From Thiomargarita sp. (lineage in GTDB: Bacteria > Pseudomonadota > Gammaproteobacteria > Beggiatoales > Beggiatoaceae): DNA of 56,949 bases. The notes under the pieces are model-generated. The model worked only from the letters and a program-made list of their open reading frames with translations, ran no database searches and was not told the origin of the DNA. How positions within the stretch are numbered: position 1 is the stretch's first letter; every line of letters begins with the position of its first letter. Both the position numbers and the translations under genes were made by a program. The stretch is from contig DYSU01000006.1 of NCBI GenBank assembly GCA_020726335.1, positions 3,183-60,131 on the forward strand, written 5' to 3'. Shown here piece by piece: positions 18,758 to 29,961 of this stretch.

Positions 18758-20218
18758 TTATTTTTGCTCCTCGGGTACGCGAATGGCTAAAAACATCGGT
18801 GAACGGCCACGGTGGAGCAACAGAGCGACCACTTGACCCGCTTTGAGGCTTTCGCTTTGTTTTTTGAACTCATCTAAGTTGATGATTTTTTTGGTGTTTA
18901 GACTCAAAATCACATCATCGACTTGAATCCCCGCCAAGGCGGCGGCAGTGCCTTTTTTCACCCCTTTGACCAACACCCCATTTTCTTTGATTTTCAAAGC
19001 CTCACGGGTTTTTTTGTCCAGGTTTTCCAGCTCCAACCCCAAACGTTTGTCTTTGAAGGTTGAACTTCCATCGCCATCCAGCGCATTGTCCATGTCGTCT
19101 GATTCGGGCAATTGCTCCAACAGCACATCTAAAGTCATTGGTTTGCCATCGCGGATAATCAAGGCTTTGGCGGTTGAACCCACCGCAGTTGCGCCCACAA
19201 TCGGCGGTAAATCGGAGGAATGGTTGATGGTTTCGTCATTGAATTTAATCACAATATCGCCTGTTTTGAACTGGGCTTTTTCCGCAGGGCTGTTGGGCAG
19301 CACTTTGGCCACCAACGCACCTTGGGGTTTGTCCATGCCAAAGGATTCGGCCAATTCACGGTCAACATCTTGAATCAACACGCCCAGCCAACCGCGCACC
19401 ACTTTGCCTGTGGTTTTCAATTGATTGACCACGTCTTTGACCACATCAATGGGAATGGTGAATGACAAGCCCATAAAACCACCCGTGCGGCTGTAAATTT
19501 GTGCATTCACGCCCACCACTTTGCCTTGTAAATTGAACAATGGGCCGCCTGAATTGCCGGGGTTGATGGCCACGTCGGTTTGAATGAAAGGAATGTAATT
19601 GCTGTCACCATTGGGCAAACTGCGGCCTTTGGCACTGACAATCCCCGCTGTGACAGAATGGTCGAAGCCAAACGGTGAGCCAATCGCCAACACCCAAGAG
19701 CCGACTTTCAAGTTTTCTGATGAACCCAATTCGACCGTTGGAAAATCATTGCCTTCGATTTTTAACAAAGCCAAATCACTGTGTTCATCACTGCCGATGA
19801 GTTTGCCCGCCAATTCGCGGCGGTCATTGAGGCGCACGATGATTTCAGCAGCATCTTCAATCACATGGTGATTGGTGACCACATAGCCGTCCTTGGAAAT
19901 GATAAAACCTGAACCCAAAGACGTGGATTCGTATTTATCCGCTTGATTTTCAGGTTGTTGCCTTTGTTCATCGAAAAAATGGCGGAAAAAATCTTGCAAA
20001 ATTTTATCTTCAGGGGTGTTGCGCTTCCATGTTTGTTTGTCTTCGCTGTCGGCTTCTTCAGCCGCCACTTTGGTGCGGGTGCTGATGTTGACCACCGCCG
20101 CCGCGTTGGCTTCAACCAAGCCCGTAAAATCGGGCAAACCTTCGGCACGGGCGGTTACGCCCCCCGCTAAAACAAATAAAATCAGAAACTTAATCCAAAG
20201 TGTGGCCTGTTTTTTCAT
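18758..20218 (-). CDS. Periplasmic Do/DegP-family serine protease (MucD/DegQ-like)
   Basis: It degrades or refolds misfolded envelope proteins. The 486 residues have a Sec signal peptide (cleavage near ARA-EG), a trypsin-like domain with the triad His in TNHHVIED, Asp in SDLALLKI and Ser in GNSGGPLF, then two PDZ domains (about 265-360 and 395-480). The ATG overlaps the stop of gatB (ATGA), an unusual partner for an envelope protease. Whether it is closer to DegP, DegQ or MucD cannot be fixed from sequence alone. Confidence 0.93.
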   Translation of the reverse strand: MKKQATLWIKFLILFVLAGGVTARAEGLPDFTGLVEANAAAVVNISTRTKVAAEEADSEDKQTWKRNTPEDKILQDFFRHFFDEQRQQPENQADKYESTSLGSGFIISKDGYVVTNHHVIEDAAEIIVRLNDRRELAGKLIGSDEHSDLALLKIEGNDFPTVELGSSENLKVGSWVLAIGSPFGFDHSVTAGIVSAKGRSLPNGDSNYIPFIQTDVAINPGNSGGPLFNLQGKVVGVNAQIYSRTGGFMGLSFTIPIDVVKDVVNQLKTTGKVVRGWLGVLIQDVDRELAESFGMDKPQGALVAKVLPNSPAEKAQFKTGDIVIKFNDETINHSSDLPPIVGATAVGSTAKALIIRDGKPMTLDVLLEQLPESDDMDNALDGDGSSTFKDKRLGLELENLDKKTREALKIKENGVLVKGVKKGTAAALAGIQVDDVILSLNTKKIINLDEFKKQSESLKAGQVVALLLHRGRSPMFLAIRVPEEQK

Positions 20219-21657
20219 TGATTTTCCTTGAGGGTTAATTTATTTTTTAACAATTCATTGACTTGATTGGGATTGGCTTTGCCTTTGGATAATTTCATTA
20301 TTTGGCCGACAAAAAAACCAAATAACTTGTCTTTGCCACTGCGGTATTGTGCCACCGCTTCAGGGTTGTTGGCCATCACATCAGCAATCAACGCCCCAAT
20401 GGCACGGTTGTCCGTCACTTGTATCAAGCCTTGTTGGGCAATGATGTCATCGACTGAACCTTCGTTTGCCCACAGGTGTTCAAACACTTGTTTGGCCATT
20501 TTACCCGAAAGGGTGTTGTCAGCAATGCGTTGCACCAACAACGCCAGTTGTGACGCGCTGACGGGCGATTGCTGGATGTCCAACCCATTTTTATTCAACT
20601 GCGCGGCCAAATCACCCGTCACCCAATTGGCGCATAATTTGGCGTTGCCCACTTGGGTCACCATGGCTTCAAAATAATCGGCCATCGCTTTAGAGCCGCT
20701 CAAAACACCCGCGTCATAAAGGGAAAGACCATAATCACGGGTAAATCGCTCGCGTTTGGCATCTGGCAATTCGGGCAAGGTGGCGGCCACGGCTTGCAAA
20801 AAATCATCATCCAAGATCACGGGCAATAAATCAGGGTCGGGAAAATAACGGTAATCGTTGGCTTCTTCTTTGGAGCGCATCGGGCGGGTGGTGTTGTTGT
20901 CGGCATCATACAAGCGCGTTTCTTGCTTCACAGTGCCGCCGCTTTCAATCAAATCAATTTGCCGCTCAATTTCATAATTGATGGCACGCTCAACAAAACG
21001 GAAGGAATTTAAATTTTTCAACTCAGCACGTGTGCCAAATTTTGCTTGACCTTTGGGACGCACCGACACATTGGCATCGCAACGAAATGAACCTTCTTGC
21101 ATGTTGCCATCGCAAATATCCAAATAGCGCACCAGTTCGTGAATTTTTTTCATATAGGCCACCGCTTCTTTGGCGGAACGGATGTCAGGCTCGGACACGA
21201 TTTCCAGCAATGGCGTGCCTGCGCGGTTTAAATCAATGCCCGACAGGCCATGAAAATCCTCATGCAAGGATTTGCCCGCATCTTCTTCTAAATGGGCGCG
21301 GGTGATGCCGATGATTTTTTGTTCGCCATCGACTTCAATGCTGATTTCGCCTGTTTGCACAATCGGCAATTCATATTGAGAAATTTGATAACCTTTGGGT
21401 AAATCAGGGTAAAAATAGTTTTTGCGCGCAAACACCGAGCGTTTGGCCACTGTCGCACCAATCGCCAAACCAAATTTAGCCGCCATGCGCACCGCTTCTT
21501 TGTTCAACACAGGCAACACCCCGGGCATGGCCAAATCGACCAAACAAGCTTGGGTGTTGGGTGATGCACCATAGGCAGTGGCAGCAGATGAAAAAATTTT
21601 GGTTTGTGTGGCAAGTTGGGCGTGAATTTCTAAACCAATCACTGTTTCCCATTCCAT
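20215..21657 (-). CDS. gatB: Aspartyl/glutamyl-tRNA amidotransferase subunit B
   Basis: GatB activates misacylated Glu-tRNA(Gln) or Asp-tRNA(Asn) with ATP and transfers ammonia from GatA. The ATG at 21657 gives 480 residues with [12 protein letters not shown] at the start, the motif [19 protein letters not shown], and a C-terminal YqeY-like tail domain ending [13 protein letters not shown] longer frame upstream is out of family and was rejected. gatA and gatC are not in the window and do not directly precede it, so the usual gatCAB operon is split here. Confidence 0.96.
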   Translation of the reverse strand: MEWETVIGLEIHAQLATQTKIFSSAATAYGASPNTQACLVDLAMPGVLPVLNKEAVRMAAKFGLAIGATVAKRSVFARKNYFYPDLPKGYQISQYELPIVQTGEISIEVDGEQKIIGITRAHLEEDAGKSLHEDFHGLSGIDLNRAGTPLLEIVSEPDIRSAKEAVAYMKKIHELVRYLDICDGNMQEGSFRCDANVSVRPKGQAKFGTRAELKNLNSFRFVERAINYEIERQIDLIESGGTVKQETRLYDADNNTTRPMRSKEEANDYRYFPDPDLLPVILDDDFLQAVAATLPELPDAKRERFTRDYGLSLYDAGVLSGSKAMADYFEAMVTQVGNAKLCANWVTGDLAAQLNKNGLDIQQSPVSASQLALLVQRIADNTLSGKMAKQVFEHLWANEGSVDDIIAQQGLIQVTDNRAIGALIADVMANNPEAVAQYRSGKDKLFGFFVGQIMKLSKGKANPNQVNELLKNKLTLKENQ

Positions 21658-21775
21658 GACGTATTCCTTTATGGCAAAAACGGGCTTTATTATAAACGAT
21701 TCAACAGCGGATTGTTGGGCAAAGTAGCCACGCATCCCCCACGCCAAACGGCATTGGCTGAGGGATAAACGCGGT

Positions 21776-23578
21776 TTAGTCCAAGAAACTGCGCAGTTGT
21801 TCCGAACGGCTGGGATGGCGCAATTTGCGCAACGCTTTGGCTTCAATTTGGCGAATGCGTTCACGGGTGACATCAAAGCGTTTGCCCACTTCTTCCAAGG
21901 TGTGGTCGGTGGACATGTCAATGCCAAAACGCATACGCAACACTTTGGCTTCGCGTGTAGTCAAACCGTGTAACATCGCTTGGGTTGCGCGGCGCAAGCC
22001 TTCAAACGTGGCCGATTCAATCGGTGATTGAATGTTCATGTCTTCAATGAAATCACCCAAATGCGAATCTTCATCATCGCCAATCGGGGTTTCCATCGAA
22101 ATCGGTTCTTTGGCGATTTTCAATACTTTGCGAATTTTGTCTTCAGGCATTTCCATCCGCTCTGCCAATTCTTCAGGGGTCGCTTCGCGGCCTTGTTCCT
22201 GTAAAATTTGCCGTGACACCCGATTAAGTTTGTTAATGGTTTCAATCATATGCACGGGAATGCGAATGGTGCGCGCTTGGTCAGCGATGGAGCGGGTGAT
22301 CGCTTGGCGAATCCACCATGTGGCATAGGTTGAAAATTTATAGCCGCGACGGTATTCAAATTTATCCACCGCTTTCATCAAACCGATGTTGCCTTCTTGA
22401 ATTAAATCAAGAAATTGCAAGCCTCGGTTGGTGTATTTTTTGGCAATGGAAATCACCAAACGCAAATTGGCTTCAATCATTTCTTTTTTGGCAAACCGCG
22501 CTTTGGCTTCGCCCAACGACATTTGGCGGTTGATTTCTTTGATTTCCTTTAAACTGACTTGACAACTTCTTTCTAAATCAATCAGTTGCATTTGGTGATC
22601 TTTCAGATTGCCCTTATGGGGGGTCAGGCGTTCGCGCTCGCTGGGGGTTAAATTGGCGATTAAATTGTCCAACCAATCGAGGTTGGTTTCATTGTCTCGA
22701 AAAATGCGTAAAAACAAACGTTTATCCATGCGCACTTTGCGCAAACATATGTCGCGTATCGCTTTTTCATGTTGGCGAATCACGTCCACCGATTGGCGTA
22801 ATTTGGCGGTTAATTGGTCAATAACCCTGTATAAAACTTTAAATTGCAAAAAGCAATCGACCAAAGCTTGTTGTTTTTCCAAGGCTTTTTGATGATCATG
22901 GCCGTATTTTTCTTTGGATTTTTGGCAAGATTGATACAGTTTGTTCAATTCGCCAAAGCGTTTTTCCACTTCTTCAGGGCTTAAGTCATCGTCTACATCG
23001 TCATCATCGCCTGATGACGCTTTGGGTTTGGGAATATAATCTTTGGCCGTTTCTTCTTCGGTCAATTCTTGATGAAAACCGTTGATTAAATCGGTCAGTT
23101 TGAATTCATCTTGTTGCACTTTTTCATACAAGCGCAAAAAGGCGGCAATCATGTCGGGATGGGTGGCCAACGCTTCCATCACTTGGCGGTTGCCTTCTTC
23201 GATGCGTTTGGCAATTTGAATTTCGCCTTCACGGGTGAGCAAATCCACCGTTCCCATTTCACGCATATACATGCGCACAGGGTCAGTGGTGCGGCCAAAC
23301 TCGCTGTCAACGCTGGTCAACGCTGCCACCGCCGCTTCTGCGGTGTCGTCATCGGTGTTGACACGGGCATCTGACATCAGCAAAGAATCTTCATCGGGCG
23401 CGTATTCATCCACCGTTATGCCCATGTCATTGATCATGCTGATGATGGTTTCAATTTGGTCAGAATCAATGATTTCTTCAGGCAAATGGTCGTTGACTTC
23501 GTGATAGGTCAAATAGCCTTGTTCTTTACCTTTGGCGATTAATAATTTTAATTGCGATTCTTGTTGTTCGTAATCCAT
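21776..23578 (-). CDS. rpoD: RNA polymerase primary sigma factor (sigma-70)
   Basis: The housekeeping sigma factor. The 600 residues contain region 1.1, an acidic linker ([13 protein letters not shown]), the non-conserved region, region 2 ([44 protein letters not shown]), region 3 and region 4 with [23 protein letters not shown]. It begins 7 bases after dnaG at the end of the macromolecular-synthesis operon. A longer downstream gap (118 bases) separates it from gatB. Confidence 0.99.
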   Translation of the reverse strand: MDYEQQESQLKLLIAKGKEQGYLTYHEVNDHLPEEIIDSDQIETIISMINDMGITVDEYAPDEDSLLMSDARVNTDDDTAEAAVAALTSVDSEFGRTTDPVRMYMREMGTVDLLTREGEIQIAKRIEEGNRQVMEALATHPDMIAAFLRLYEKVQQDEFKLTDLINGFHQELTEEETAKDYIPKPKASSGDDDDVDDDLSPEEVEKRFGELNKLYQSCQKSKEKYGHDHQKALEKQQALVDCFLQFKVLYRVIDQLTAKLRQSVDVIRQHEKAIRDICLRKVRMDKRLFLRIFRDNETNLDWLDNLIANLTPSERERLTPHKGNLKDHQMQLIDLERSCQVSLKEIKEINRQMSLGEAKARFAKKEMIEANLRLVISIAKKYTNRGLQFLDLIQEGNIGLMKAVDKFEYRRGYKFSTYATWWIRQAITRSIADQARTIRIPVHMIETINKLNRVSRQILQEQGREATPEELAERMEMPEDKIRKVLKIAKEPISMETPIGDDEDSHLGDFIEDMNIQSPIESATFEGLRRATQAMLHGLTTREAKVLRMRFGIDMSTDHTLEEVGKRFDVTRERIRQIEAKALRKLRHPSRSEQLRSFLD

Positions 23579-23585
23579 TTTGCTC

Positions 23586-25301
23586 TTACCTGCGAGGTTG
23601 CCGTAACTCTTCTTTATCTTCGGCGGTTAAATTCATCAGATGTTGACTGCTTAAGTACGCAATGCGTTGTTTTTGATAAGCAGTGGTTAATCCATTGATT
23701 GCGCCTAAGAATTCTGCTTTGATGTCGGTATTTTCCAATACGGTTTGTCTTGCTAAAATCGCCAATGGCTTTTCATACGGCGTATTACGCCAGTGTTCCA
23801 AAATTGAACCTGTGGTCAGTGTAGGGTTTTTTTGGGCAAACTCAAGCAATTTGACCAATAAATCTATGCCCTTACGTTCCAAACGGGCAAAATCAGCCAA
23901 CGATGCAACCGATTGTGCCAATTTGGGTTGTTGCAACAACAATACGATGGCGGTGCGCACCAAAGAAGGTTGGACACTGTGATTAACCTGCGCTTGCTTG
24001 GGTGTTTGTGCTTGTATTGGCGCGCTTTGAGTCAATTGCGCCACTTTAGGCAAATTCAACTGGGTCAATTCTGCCAGCCGTTTTTGCAATAAAGTCAAAT
24101 AGGCACCCGCAGGAATTTGTTGTAGCAAAGGTTTGGCCAACGCCAACAATTGCGCTTGGCCCTCTAAACTGTGGACGTTGGTTTGTCGCAACCAATGTTC
24201 AAACAAAAATTGCGACAATGGCAAAGCGGCATCCAATTGCTTTTGCAATGCGATTGTGCCGTGTTGTTGCACCACGCTGTCAGGGTCTTCACCGTGGGGC
24301 AAAAAGGCAAATTTAACTTGACGCGCACCCGTTAAAAATGGCAAGCAAATTTCCAACGCCCGCCACGCCGCTTTTTTGCCCGCTTCGTCACCGTCAAAAC
24401 AAAACAACACGTCATTGACCAGACGAAAAATCTGTTGCACATGTTCGTTGTGGGTGGCTGTGCCTAAGGTTGCCACCGCATTGACAAAACCCGCTTGGTG
24501 CAAGGCCAGCACGTCCATATAGCCTTCCACCACCATGATTTGGGTGACGCTGGGACGCTGTTGGCGCACTTGATAGAGGCCGTAAAGTTCCGCACTTTTA
24601 TGAAATACCGCCGTTTCGGGTGAATTTAAATATTTGGGTTTGCCATCGTCCAACACCCGCCCGCCAAAACCGACGATGCGCCCGCGTTTATCGTGAATGG
24701 GAAACATCAGGCGATGGCGAAAACGGTCATAAAAACGGTTTTTGTTTTCGCTGATTAAACCTGTGGGGTTAAGTTGGGCTGGGCTTTGCTTGAGCGTTTG
24801 GCTGACAAAATGCCACGCATCGGGCGCGTAGCCCAAGCCAAATTGGGTCACTGTCGCCGCTTGTAAACCGCGCTGTTGCAAATAACGGCGGACAAGGTGT
24901 TGTGCTGGGGCTTGATTTAATTGCTGTTGATAAGCTTGCGCCATCTGCATTAATTGCAGGTAAACAACTGAATTATTATCATTTTCTTGAGATTGCCCTT
25001 GTTCGTAAACCACGGGCAAATCCACACGGTCAGCCAGCTCTTGCACTGCATCAATAAACGCTAAGTGCAGGTAATCCATCAAAAAACTGATGGCATTGCC
25101 GCTGGCATCGCAACCAAAACAGTGATAAAACTGCTTGGCCTGATTGACCGAAAAAGAAGGGGTTTTTTCGTTGTGAAACGGGCAACAAGCCATGTAATTT
25201 TTACCTGACTTGCGCAAAGGGACGTAAGTATTGATTAAATCAACAATATCAGTGCGCGCCAACACCTCATCAATAAATGGGCGGGCGATATACCCTGACA
25301 T
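23586..25301 (-). CDS. dnaG: DNA primase
   Basis: It makes RNA primers for DNA replication. The 571 residues have the N-terminal zinc finger (Cys40, His43, Cys61, Cys64), the catalytic core with the TOPRIM motifs EGYMDVLAL and [11 protein letters not shown], and a C-terminal helicase-binding domain. It begins one base after the stop of yqeY, so translation is probably coupled. Confidence 0.98.
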   Translation of the reverse strand: MSGYIARPFIDEVLARTDIVDLINTYVPLRKSGKNYMACCPFHNEKTPSFSVNQAKQFYHCFGCDASGNAISFLMDYLHLAFIDAVQELADRVDLPVVYEQGQSQENDNNSVVYLQLMQMAQAYQQQLNQAPAQHLVRRYLQQRGLQAATVTQFGLGYAPDAWHFVSQTLKQSPAQLNPTGLISENKNRFYDRFRHRLMFPIHDKRGRIVGFGGRVLDDGKPKYLNSPETAVFHKSAELYGLYQVRQQRPSVTQIMVVEGYMDVLALHQAGFVNAVATLGTATHNEHVQQIFRLVNDVLFCFDGDEAGKKAAWRALEICLPFLTGARQVKFAFLPHGEDPDSVVQQHGTIALQKQLDAALPLSQFLFEHWLRQTNVHSLEGQAQLLALAKPLLQQIPAGAYLTLLQKRLAELTQLNLPKVAQLTQSAPIQAQTPKQAQVNHSVQPSLVRTAIVLLLQQPKLAQSVASLADFARLERKGIDLLVKLLEFAQKNPTLTTGSILEHWRNTPYEKPLAILARQTVLENTDIKAEFLGAINGLTTAYQKQRIAYLSSQHLMNLTAEDKEELRQPRR

Positions 25302-25302
25302 G

Positions 25303-25746
25303 TTAGCTTAAGCGTTGTTTTACCAAACCACTGACTTGTGCCATATCGGCACGGCCTTGCAATTGCGGTTTTAATATGGCCATGAGTTTGCCCATGTCAC
25401 GCATTGAAGTTGCGCCTGTGTAGGTCATGGCTTGTTCCAACAAAGCCAAAATTTCGTTTTCAGTCAAGGCTTTGGGCAAATAAGCTTGAATCACTTCAAT
25501 TTCAAATGCTTCAACTTCAGCCAAATCGTTGCGTTGGGCGGCGGTATATTGTCTAATTGAATCATGGCGTTGCTTAACCATTTTATCTAAAATGGCTAAA
25601 ATTTGGCTGTCGTCTAACGTCACGCGCTCATCAACTTCACGTTGTTTAATCGCCGCCAACATGAGACGAATCACCCCAAGACGGGACTTGTCACCGCTTT
25701 TCATCGCGGTTTTCATATCATCAGTAATGCGCTGTTTTAAAGACAT
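25303..25746 (-). CDS. yqeY: GatB/YqeY-domain protein
   Basis: From the ATG at 25746 it encodes 147 residues of the YqeY family, which shares the GatB tail domain. Typical segments are SLKQRITDDMKTAMKSGDK, RLGVIRLMLAAIKQREVD and a C-terminal GKLMAILKPQLQGRADM. An upstream ATG at 25785 was not used, because it lies inside the rpsU end. The protein may act in RNA or tRNA transactions, but its role is unclear. It sits in its usual place between rpsU and dnaG. Confidence 0.92.
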   Translation of the reverse strand: MSLKQRITDDMKTAMKSGDKSRLGVIRLMLAAIKQREVDERVTLDDSQILAILDKMVKQRHDSIRQYTAAQRNDLAEVEAFEIEVIQAYLPKALTENEILALLEQAMTYTGATSMRDMGKLMAILKPQLQGRADMAQVSGLVKQRLS

Positions 25747-25781
25747 GGTGGTCAAAGCCAAGTTAAGGGGTGGAAACCCTA

Positions 25782-25997
25782 TCAATACAAACGTTCGCGT
25801 CGAGTGACATCACGGGACATTTTTTTGGCATGTCGTTTTACCGCAGCGGCGGCTTTGCGTTTGCGCTCAGAAGTTGGTTTTTCATAAAATTCTTTTTTAT
25901 GCACATCGGCTAAAATGCCTGCTTTTTCACAAGCGCGTTTAAACCGACGAATGGCCACTTCAAAAGGTTCATTTTCTTTGACACGAACGGTAGGCAT
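25782..25997 (-). CDS. rpsU: 30S ribosomal protein S21
   Basis: A 71-residue very basic protein starting [21 protein letters not shown] with the Lys/Arg-rich C-terminus of S21. It sits near the anti-Shine-Dalgarno end of 16S RNA and helps initiation. The ATG at 25997 has GAGG about 10 bases ahead; a longer frame upstream is not coding. It leads the macromolecular-synthesis operon. Confidence 0.97.
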   Translation of the reverse strand: MPTVRVKENEPFEVAIRRFKRACEKAGILADVHKKEFYEKPTSERKRKAAAAVKRHAKKMSRDVTRRERLY

Positions 25998-26124
25998 GTA
26001 TTCATTTACCTCAAAATAGTCTCTGTTGAAAAACTGTGCATGATAGCATTGTTGACGCAAAAAGAGCAAGTATGCCATGCTACAATAACCGATTGATTTT
26101 TAGCACCACTCCCAAGGTTTTCAG

Positions 26125-26925
26125 ATGAACAATACAATCCACCATCACAGCGAAAAATTGCAAAAAGTATTGGCCGCCACGGGGCTTGGCTCACGTCGAG
26201 AGATGGAACAGCGCATTGCTGAAGGACGGGTGAAAGTCAATCGTCAAGTTGCAAAATTGGGTGACAGGGTGAGTGCCAGCGATGAGATTTGGCTGGATGG
26301 GCGGCGGGTGGTGATTAAAGCCCAAAGCCAACAAATCAAACAAATCTTGTGTTATAACAAGCCGATAGGCTATATTTGCAGTCGCAACGACCCCACGGGT
26401 TTGCCCAGCGTGTTTGACCACCTGCCACCTGCGCGTTATGGGCGTTGGGTGGGTGTTGGGCGGTTGGATGTCAACACCAGCGGCTTGTTGTTCTTCACCA
26501 ACGATGGTGAGCTGGCGCACCGTTTAATGCACCCTTCAAGTGAAATTGAACGCGAATATGCGGTGCGGGTGTTGGGGCAGGTGGACACGGACATGCTCAA
26601 ACGCTTGCATGACGGTGTGCAGTTGGACGATGGCATGGCGCATTTTGACCGCATTGCCGATGCAGGCGGTGAAGGCTCAAACCATTGGTATCATGTGACG
26701 CTCAAAGAAGGCCGCCGTCGTGAAGTGCGGCGGTTGTGGGAATCGCAAGGGGTACAAGTCAGCCGTTTGATTCGCATTCGTTTTGGTTCATTGTTGTTGC
26801 CCAGTTATTTAAAAATGGGGCGGTGGCAACTGTTAAATACCTATGATTTCAAACTGTTATATCAACAAGCGCATTTGCCTGTGCCTGAGCATTTTAAAAC
26901 GGAAAATCTTGCGAAACGCCGCTAA
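26125..26925 (+). CDS. rluB: Ribosomal large subunit pseudouridine synthase B family
   Basis: It isomerises a uridine of 23S rRNA (position 2605 in E. coli). The 266 residues have an N-terminal S4 RNA-binding domain (about 8-65), the RluB-type entry CYNKPIGYICSRNDPTGLPSVFDHLP and the catalytic Asp115 in VGRLDVNTSGLL. The extended basic C-terminal tail of many RluB proteins is short here. It is divergent from rpsU. Confidence 0.92.
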   Translation: MNNTIHHHSEKLQKVLAATGLGSRREMEQRIAEGRVKVNRQVAKLGDRVSASDEIWLDGRRVVIKAQSQQIKQILCYNKPIGYICSRNDPTGLPSVFDHLPPARYGRWVGVGRLDVNTSGLLFFTNDGELAHRLMHPSSEIEREYAVRVLGQVDTDMLKRLHDGVQLDDGMAHFDRIADAGGEGSNHWYHVTLKEGRRREVRRLWESQGVQVSRLIRIRFGSLLLPSYLKMGRWQLLNTYDFKLLYQQAHLPVPEHFKTENLAKRR

Positions 26926-26986
26926 GTCAGGCTTAAGCTTTATCGCCTAACATGGTGTTTTATCTTACAAAAAAACGGATGCCGTC

Positions 26987-28813
26987 ATGAGAATTTTTTC
27001 ATTAAAACTTTGTTTAATATGGATTTTATTGTTTTTCAGTCATTACAGTTTTGCAGGCTTGGGCTTAGAAGAGGAGCCGGTTTTGACGGTTGATGAAGCA
27101 TTTCAATTCAATGCGGAAATCAAAGCAGGCGATCAACTGCAAGCGGTGTGGATTATTGCCAATGGCCATTATCTCTACAACAATCAATTCAAATTTGAGC
27201 TAAAACCCGCCCATGTTGCGCAATTGGGGCAATATCAAATTCCCAAAGGCGAAATCAAACAAGATGAATATTTTGGCGCAATGGAAATTTCTCGGCAACA
27301 AGTGGTGGTCGATTTGCCTTTGATTCGCCCAAACGCCCAAGCGGGTACGGTGGAATTGACAGTGGAATACCAAGGCTGCGCTGAACGCGGCATTTGTTAT
27401 CCGCCCACCCGTAAAACCATCCGCTTGGCTTTGCCCGCTGTCGATGCTGTGCCACCGCCGCCCACCGCCGCGCCTGTTGCAGAACCCAGCGCGCCTGTGG
27501 TCTTGTCTGAACAAGATGAAATCGCACAAACTTTGGCGCACAGCAGTTGGAGCTGGATTGTGTTGTTGTTTTTTGGCTTTGGTTTGGCCTTGGCTTTGAC
27601 CCCCTGCGTGTTTCCGATGATTCCGATTTTATCGGGCATCATCGTTGGCCAAGGGGAATTATCGACCCGCAAAGCCTTTGTGTTGTCGCTGGTCTATGTG
27701 CTGGCCATGGCGGTGACTTACAGCATCGCAGGCGTGTTGGCGGGTTTGTTTGGCGCAAATTTACAAGCGGCATTGCAAAACGTTTGGGTGATTGGCGCAT
27801 TCAGTTTAATTTTTGTGTTGTTGTCGCTGTCGATGTTTGGTTTTTATGAGTTGCAAATGCCCAACAGTGTTCAAAGCAAATTGACCCAGTGGTCTAATCA
27901 GCAACAAGGCGGCACGTTGCTGGGTGTGGCGATCATGGGCTTTTTGTCCGCGCTGATTGTAGGGCCTTGTGTGGCCGCGCCGTTGGCGGGTGCGTTGATT
28001 TATATCGGGCAAACAGGTGACGCATTGTTGGGTTTTGTGTCGTTGTTTGCCATGAGTTTGGGCATGGGCGTGCCGTTGTTGATTATCGGCACCAGTGCGG
28101 GGAAATGGTTGCCGCGTGCAGGTCAATGGATGGATGCCACCAAAGCGGTGTTTGGCGTTTCGTTGTTGGCGGTGGCGGTTTGGATGCTGGAGCGGGTGTT
28201 GCCTGCGTCGGTGATTTTGCTGTTGTGGGCGGCTTTGTTGATTGTGTCGGCGGTTTATTTGCACGCTTTAGACCCTCTGCCTGAAGGTGTTTCAGGTTGG
28301 CGCAAATTTTGGAAAGGCATCGGCGTGTTGCTGTTGTTGTATGGCGTGTTGCTGGTGGTGAGCGCAAGCGCAGGTGGGCAACATGTTTGGCAACCGCTGG
28401 CCAGCTTGAATCAGTTCGGCGCGCAAAATGCCCGAACAGCCACTTTTCATTTCACCAAAGTCAAAACTGTGGCCGAAGTTGAAGCGCAAATTGCGACAGC
28501 ACAACAACAAGGCAAAACCGTGGTGTTGGATTTTTATGCCGATTGGTGTATATCCTGTAAAGAAATAGAAAAGTTAACGTTCAGCGAAGCGAAAGTACAA
28601 CAAGTGTTGGCGCAGATGGTGACATTGCAGGCCGATGTCACTGCCAATGATGCTGAAGACAAGGCTTTGTTGGCGCATTTTGGTTTGATAGGCCCGCCCA
28701 GCTTGTTGTTTTTTAACAAAAAAGGTGAGCAAGACAAAAGTTATCAGTTGGTTGGGTTTAAGCCCGCTGATGAATTTGCCTTGCATGTACAACGCTTTTT
28801 GGCGGCACAATAA
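26987..28813 (+). CDS. dsbD: Thiol:disulfide interchange protein DsbD
   Basis: DsbD carries electrons from cytoplasmic thioredoxin across the inner membrane to periplasmic reductases. The 608 residues follow the family order: signal peptide, alpha domain with the Cys pair in GCAERGICYP, an eight-helix membrane domain with Cys in LTPCVFPMIPILSG and GPCVAAPLAG, and a thioredoxin-like gamma domain with DWCISCKE near residue 525. All six redox Cys are present. Confidence 0.97.
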   Translation: MRIFSLKLCLIWILLFFSHYSFAGLGLEEEPVLTVDEAFQFNAEIKAGDQLQAVWIIANGHYLYNNQFKFELKPAHVAQLGQYQIPKGEIKQDEYFGAMEISRQQVVVDLPLIRPNAQAGTVELTVEYQGCAERGICYPPTRKTIRLALPAVDAVPPPPTAAPVAEPSAPVVLSEQDEIAQTLAHSSWSWIVLLFFGFGLALALTPCVFPMIPILSGIIVGQGELSTRKAFVLSLVYVLAMAVTYSIAGVLAGLFGANLQAALQNVWVIGAFSLIFVLLSLSMFGFYELQMPNSVQSKLTQWSNQQQGGTLLGVAIMGFLSALIVGPCVAAPLAGALIYIGQTGDALLGFVSLFAMSLGMGVPLLIIGTSAGKWLPRAGQWMDATKAVFGVSLLAVAVWMLERVLPASVILLLWAALLIVSAVYLHALDPLPEGVSGWRKFWKGIGVLLLLYGVLLVVSASAGGQHVWQPLASLNQFGAQNARTATFHFTKVKTVAEVEAQIATAQQQGKTVVLDFYADWCISCKEIEKLTFSEAKVQQVLAQMVTLQADVTANDAEDKALLAHFGLIGPPSLLFFNKKGEQDKSYQLVGFKPADEFALHVQRFLAAQ

Positions 28814-28923
28814 CGGCCAGGGCGGATTTGCGTCTCAGCGGTTTTTGTGGTATATGTCCTGCCCCAAATCGTCTTGGTGTATTTTTTGCCTCGAAAAAAG
28901 GTTTTTTCCGTACCCGTGGGTGC

Positions 28924-28951
28924 TTGATTTTTGGCACAAACTCACTATAAA
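28924..28951 (+). promoter_or_regulatory. Probable sigma-70 promoter of dksA
   Basis: TTGATT at 28924-28929 and TATAAA at 28946-28951 are 16 bases apart, about 53 bases ahead of the dksA start. The rest of the 191-base gap after dsbD contains a 16-base A/T palindrome near 28892-28907 (GAAAAAAGG and TTTTTTC), possibly a weak terminator. Confidence 0.45.
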
Positions 28952-29004
28952 ACACCGATAACGGTTCAATAATAACCCTAGCACGCGACTTAAGGAATAG
29001 CATC

Positions 29005-29433
29005 ATGCCTGTGACCACTGAGATTGAAAACAACTTTATCCCTTATGCCTTGCATAAGGGGGAAGCCTATATGAATGCCGCTCAATTGGTACATTTTCGT
29101 GAAATTTTATTGGGCTGGAAAAGGCAGTTGATGGAAAAAGTCGACAGCACTGTACATCATATGCAAGATGACGCGGCCAATTTCCCTGATCCCAATGACC
29201 GCGCTTCTCAAGAAGAAGAATTCACCATGGAATTGCGTACCCGTGACCGTGAACGTAAATTGATCAAAAAGATTAATGAATCGTTGTTGTTAATTGACCA
29301 TGAAGAATACGGCTATTGCGAATCGTGCGGGGTGGAAATCGGCATTCGGCGGTTGGAAGTTCGCCCCACGGCAACCCAATGTATTGATTGCAAAACGTTA
29401 GACGAAATCAAAGAAAAACAAGGATTGCGTTAA
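29005..29433 (+). CDS. dksA: RNA polymerase-binding transcription factor DksA
   Basis: DksA enters the RNA polymerase secondary channel and, with ppGpp, represses rRNA promoters and activates amino acid promoters. The 142 residues have a coiled-coil N-terminal half with the functional tip pattern DPNDRASQEEE (the two Asp residues of the tip present) and a C4 zinc finger CESCG...CIDC, followed by EIKEKQ. A ribosome binding site AAGGA precedes the ATG. Confidence 0.98.
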   Translation: MPVTTEIENNFIPYALHKGEAYMNAAQLVHFREILLGWKRQLMEKVDSTVHHMQDDAANFPDPNDRASQEEEFTMELRTRDRERKLIKKINESLLLIDHEEYGYCESCGVEIGIRRLEVRPTATQCIDCKTLDEIKEKQGLR

Positions 29434-29472
29434 GCATTATGTCTACAGGCAATAGGCGTGCATTGGCGCGCC

Positions 29473-29961
29473 TTAAGACACATGGTAGTTTTGCTGTAAA
29501 TCGCGTAAACCTGTATAAATCCATGGCCACAGCAACATACTGCTGAACGCGGGATAAATAAACCGCCAATCGGATTCCACTTGACCTGTGATGCCGCGTA
29601 TCCAAATGAACCACACTTGGGCAAAAAAAATCAAACTAAAAATGCCCAACGCTTGTTGCCACAAAGGAAACAGCCGCACTTGACGGTTATAGCTGATGGC
29701 CAAAAACGCTTGTATTGCCAATGTCATCGCATGTTGCCCCAGCAAACTGTCGGTAATCACATCTTGCAAAATGCCGATATGCCAACCAACCAAAACCCCA
29801 ATACGTTTAGGCAAGGCCAACGCCCAATAAATCAACACCAATGCAATCCAATCAGGTTGCCAAAACATCGCCCACAGCGGCAGTGGCAACATTTCCAGCA
29901 TCATCGCCATGGTAAAACTGAAAACAACCACCCAAGTTTGGTTATGGGGTTGAGTTGACAT
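29473..29961 (-). CDS. mreD: Rod shape-determining protein MreD
   Basis: An inner-membrane component of the elongasome that links MreC and the wall synthases. From the ATG at 29961 it has 162 residues and about five hydrophobic segments. Family landmarks are LALPKRIGVLVGWHIGILQDVI in the middle. The start overlaps the end of mreC by 20 bases. A longer upstream reading shadows mreC. Confidence 0.94.
   Translation of the reverse strand: MSTQPHNQTWVVVFSFTMAMMLEMLPLPLWAMFWQPDWIALVLIYWALALPKRIGVLVGWHIGILQDVITDSLLGQHAMTLAIQAFLAISYNRQVRLFPLWQQALGIFSLIFFAQVWFIWIRGITGQVESDWRFIYPAFSSMLLWPWIYTGLRDLQQNYHVS

Noticed and set aside
20215-21927. Longer GatB reading frame from 21927
   Set aside because: The extra 90 residues have no GatB similarity and overlap the rpoD end; the family begins at [12 protein letters not shown] (21657).
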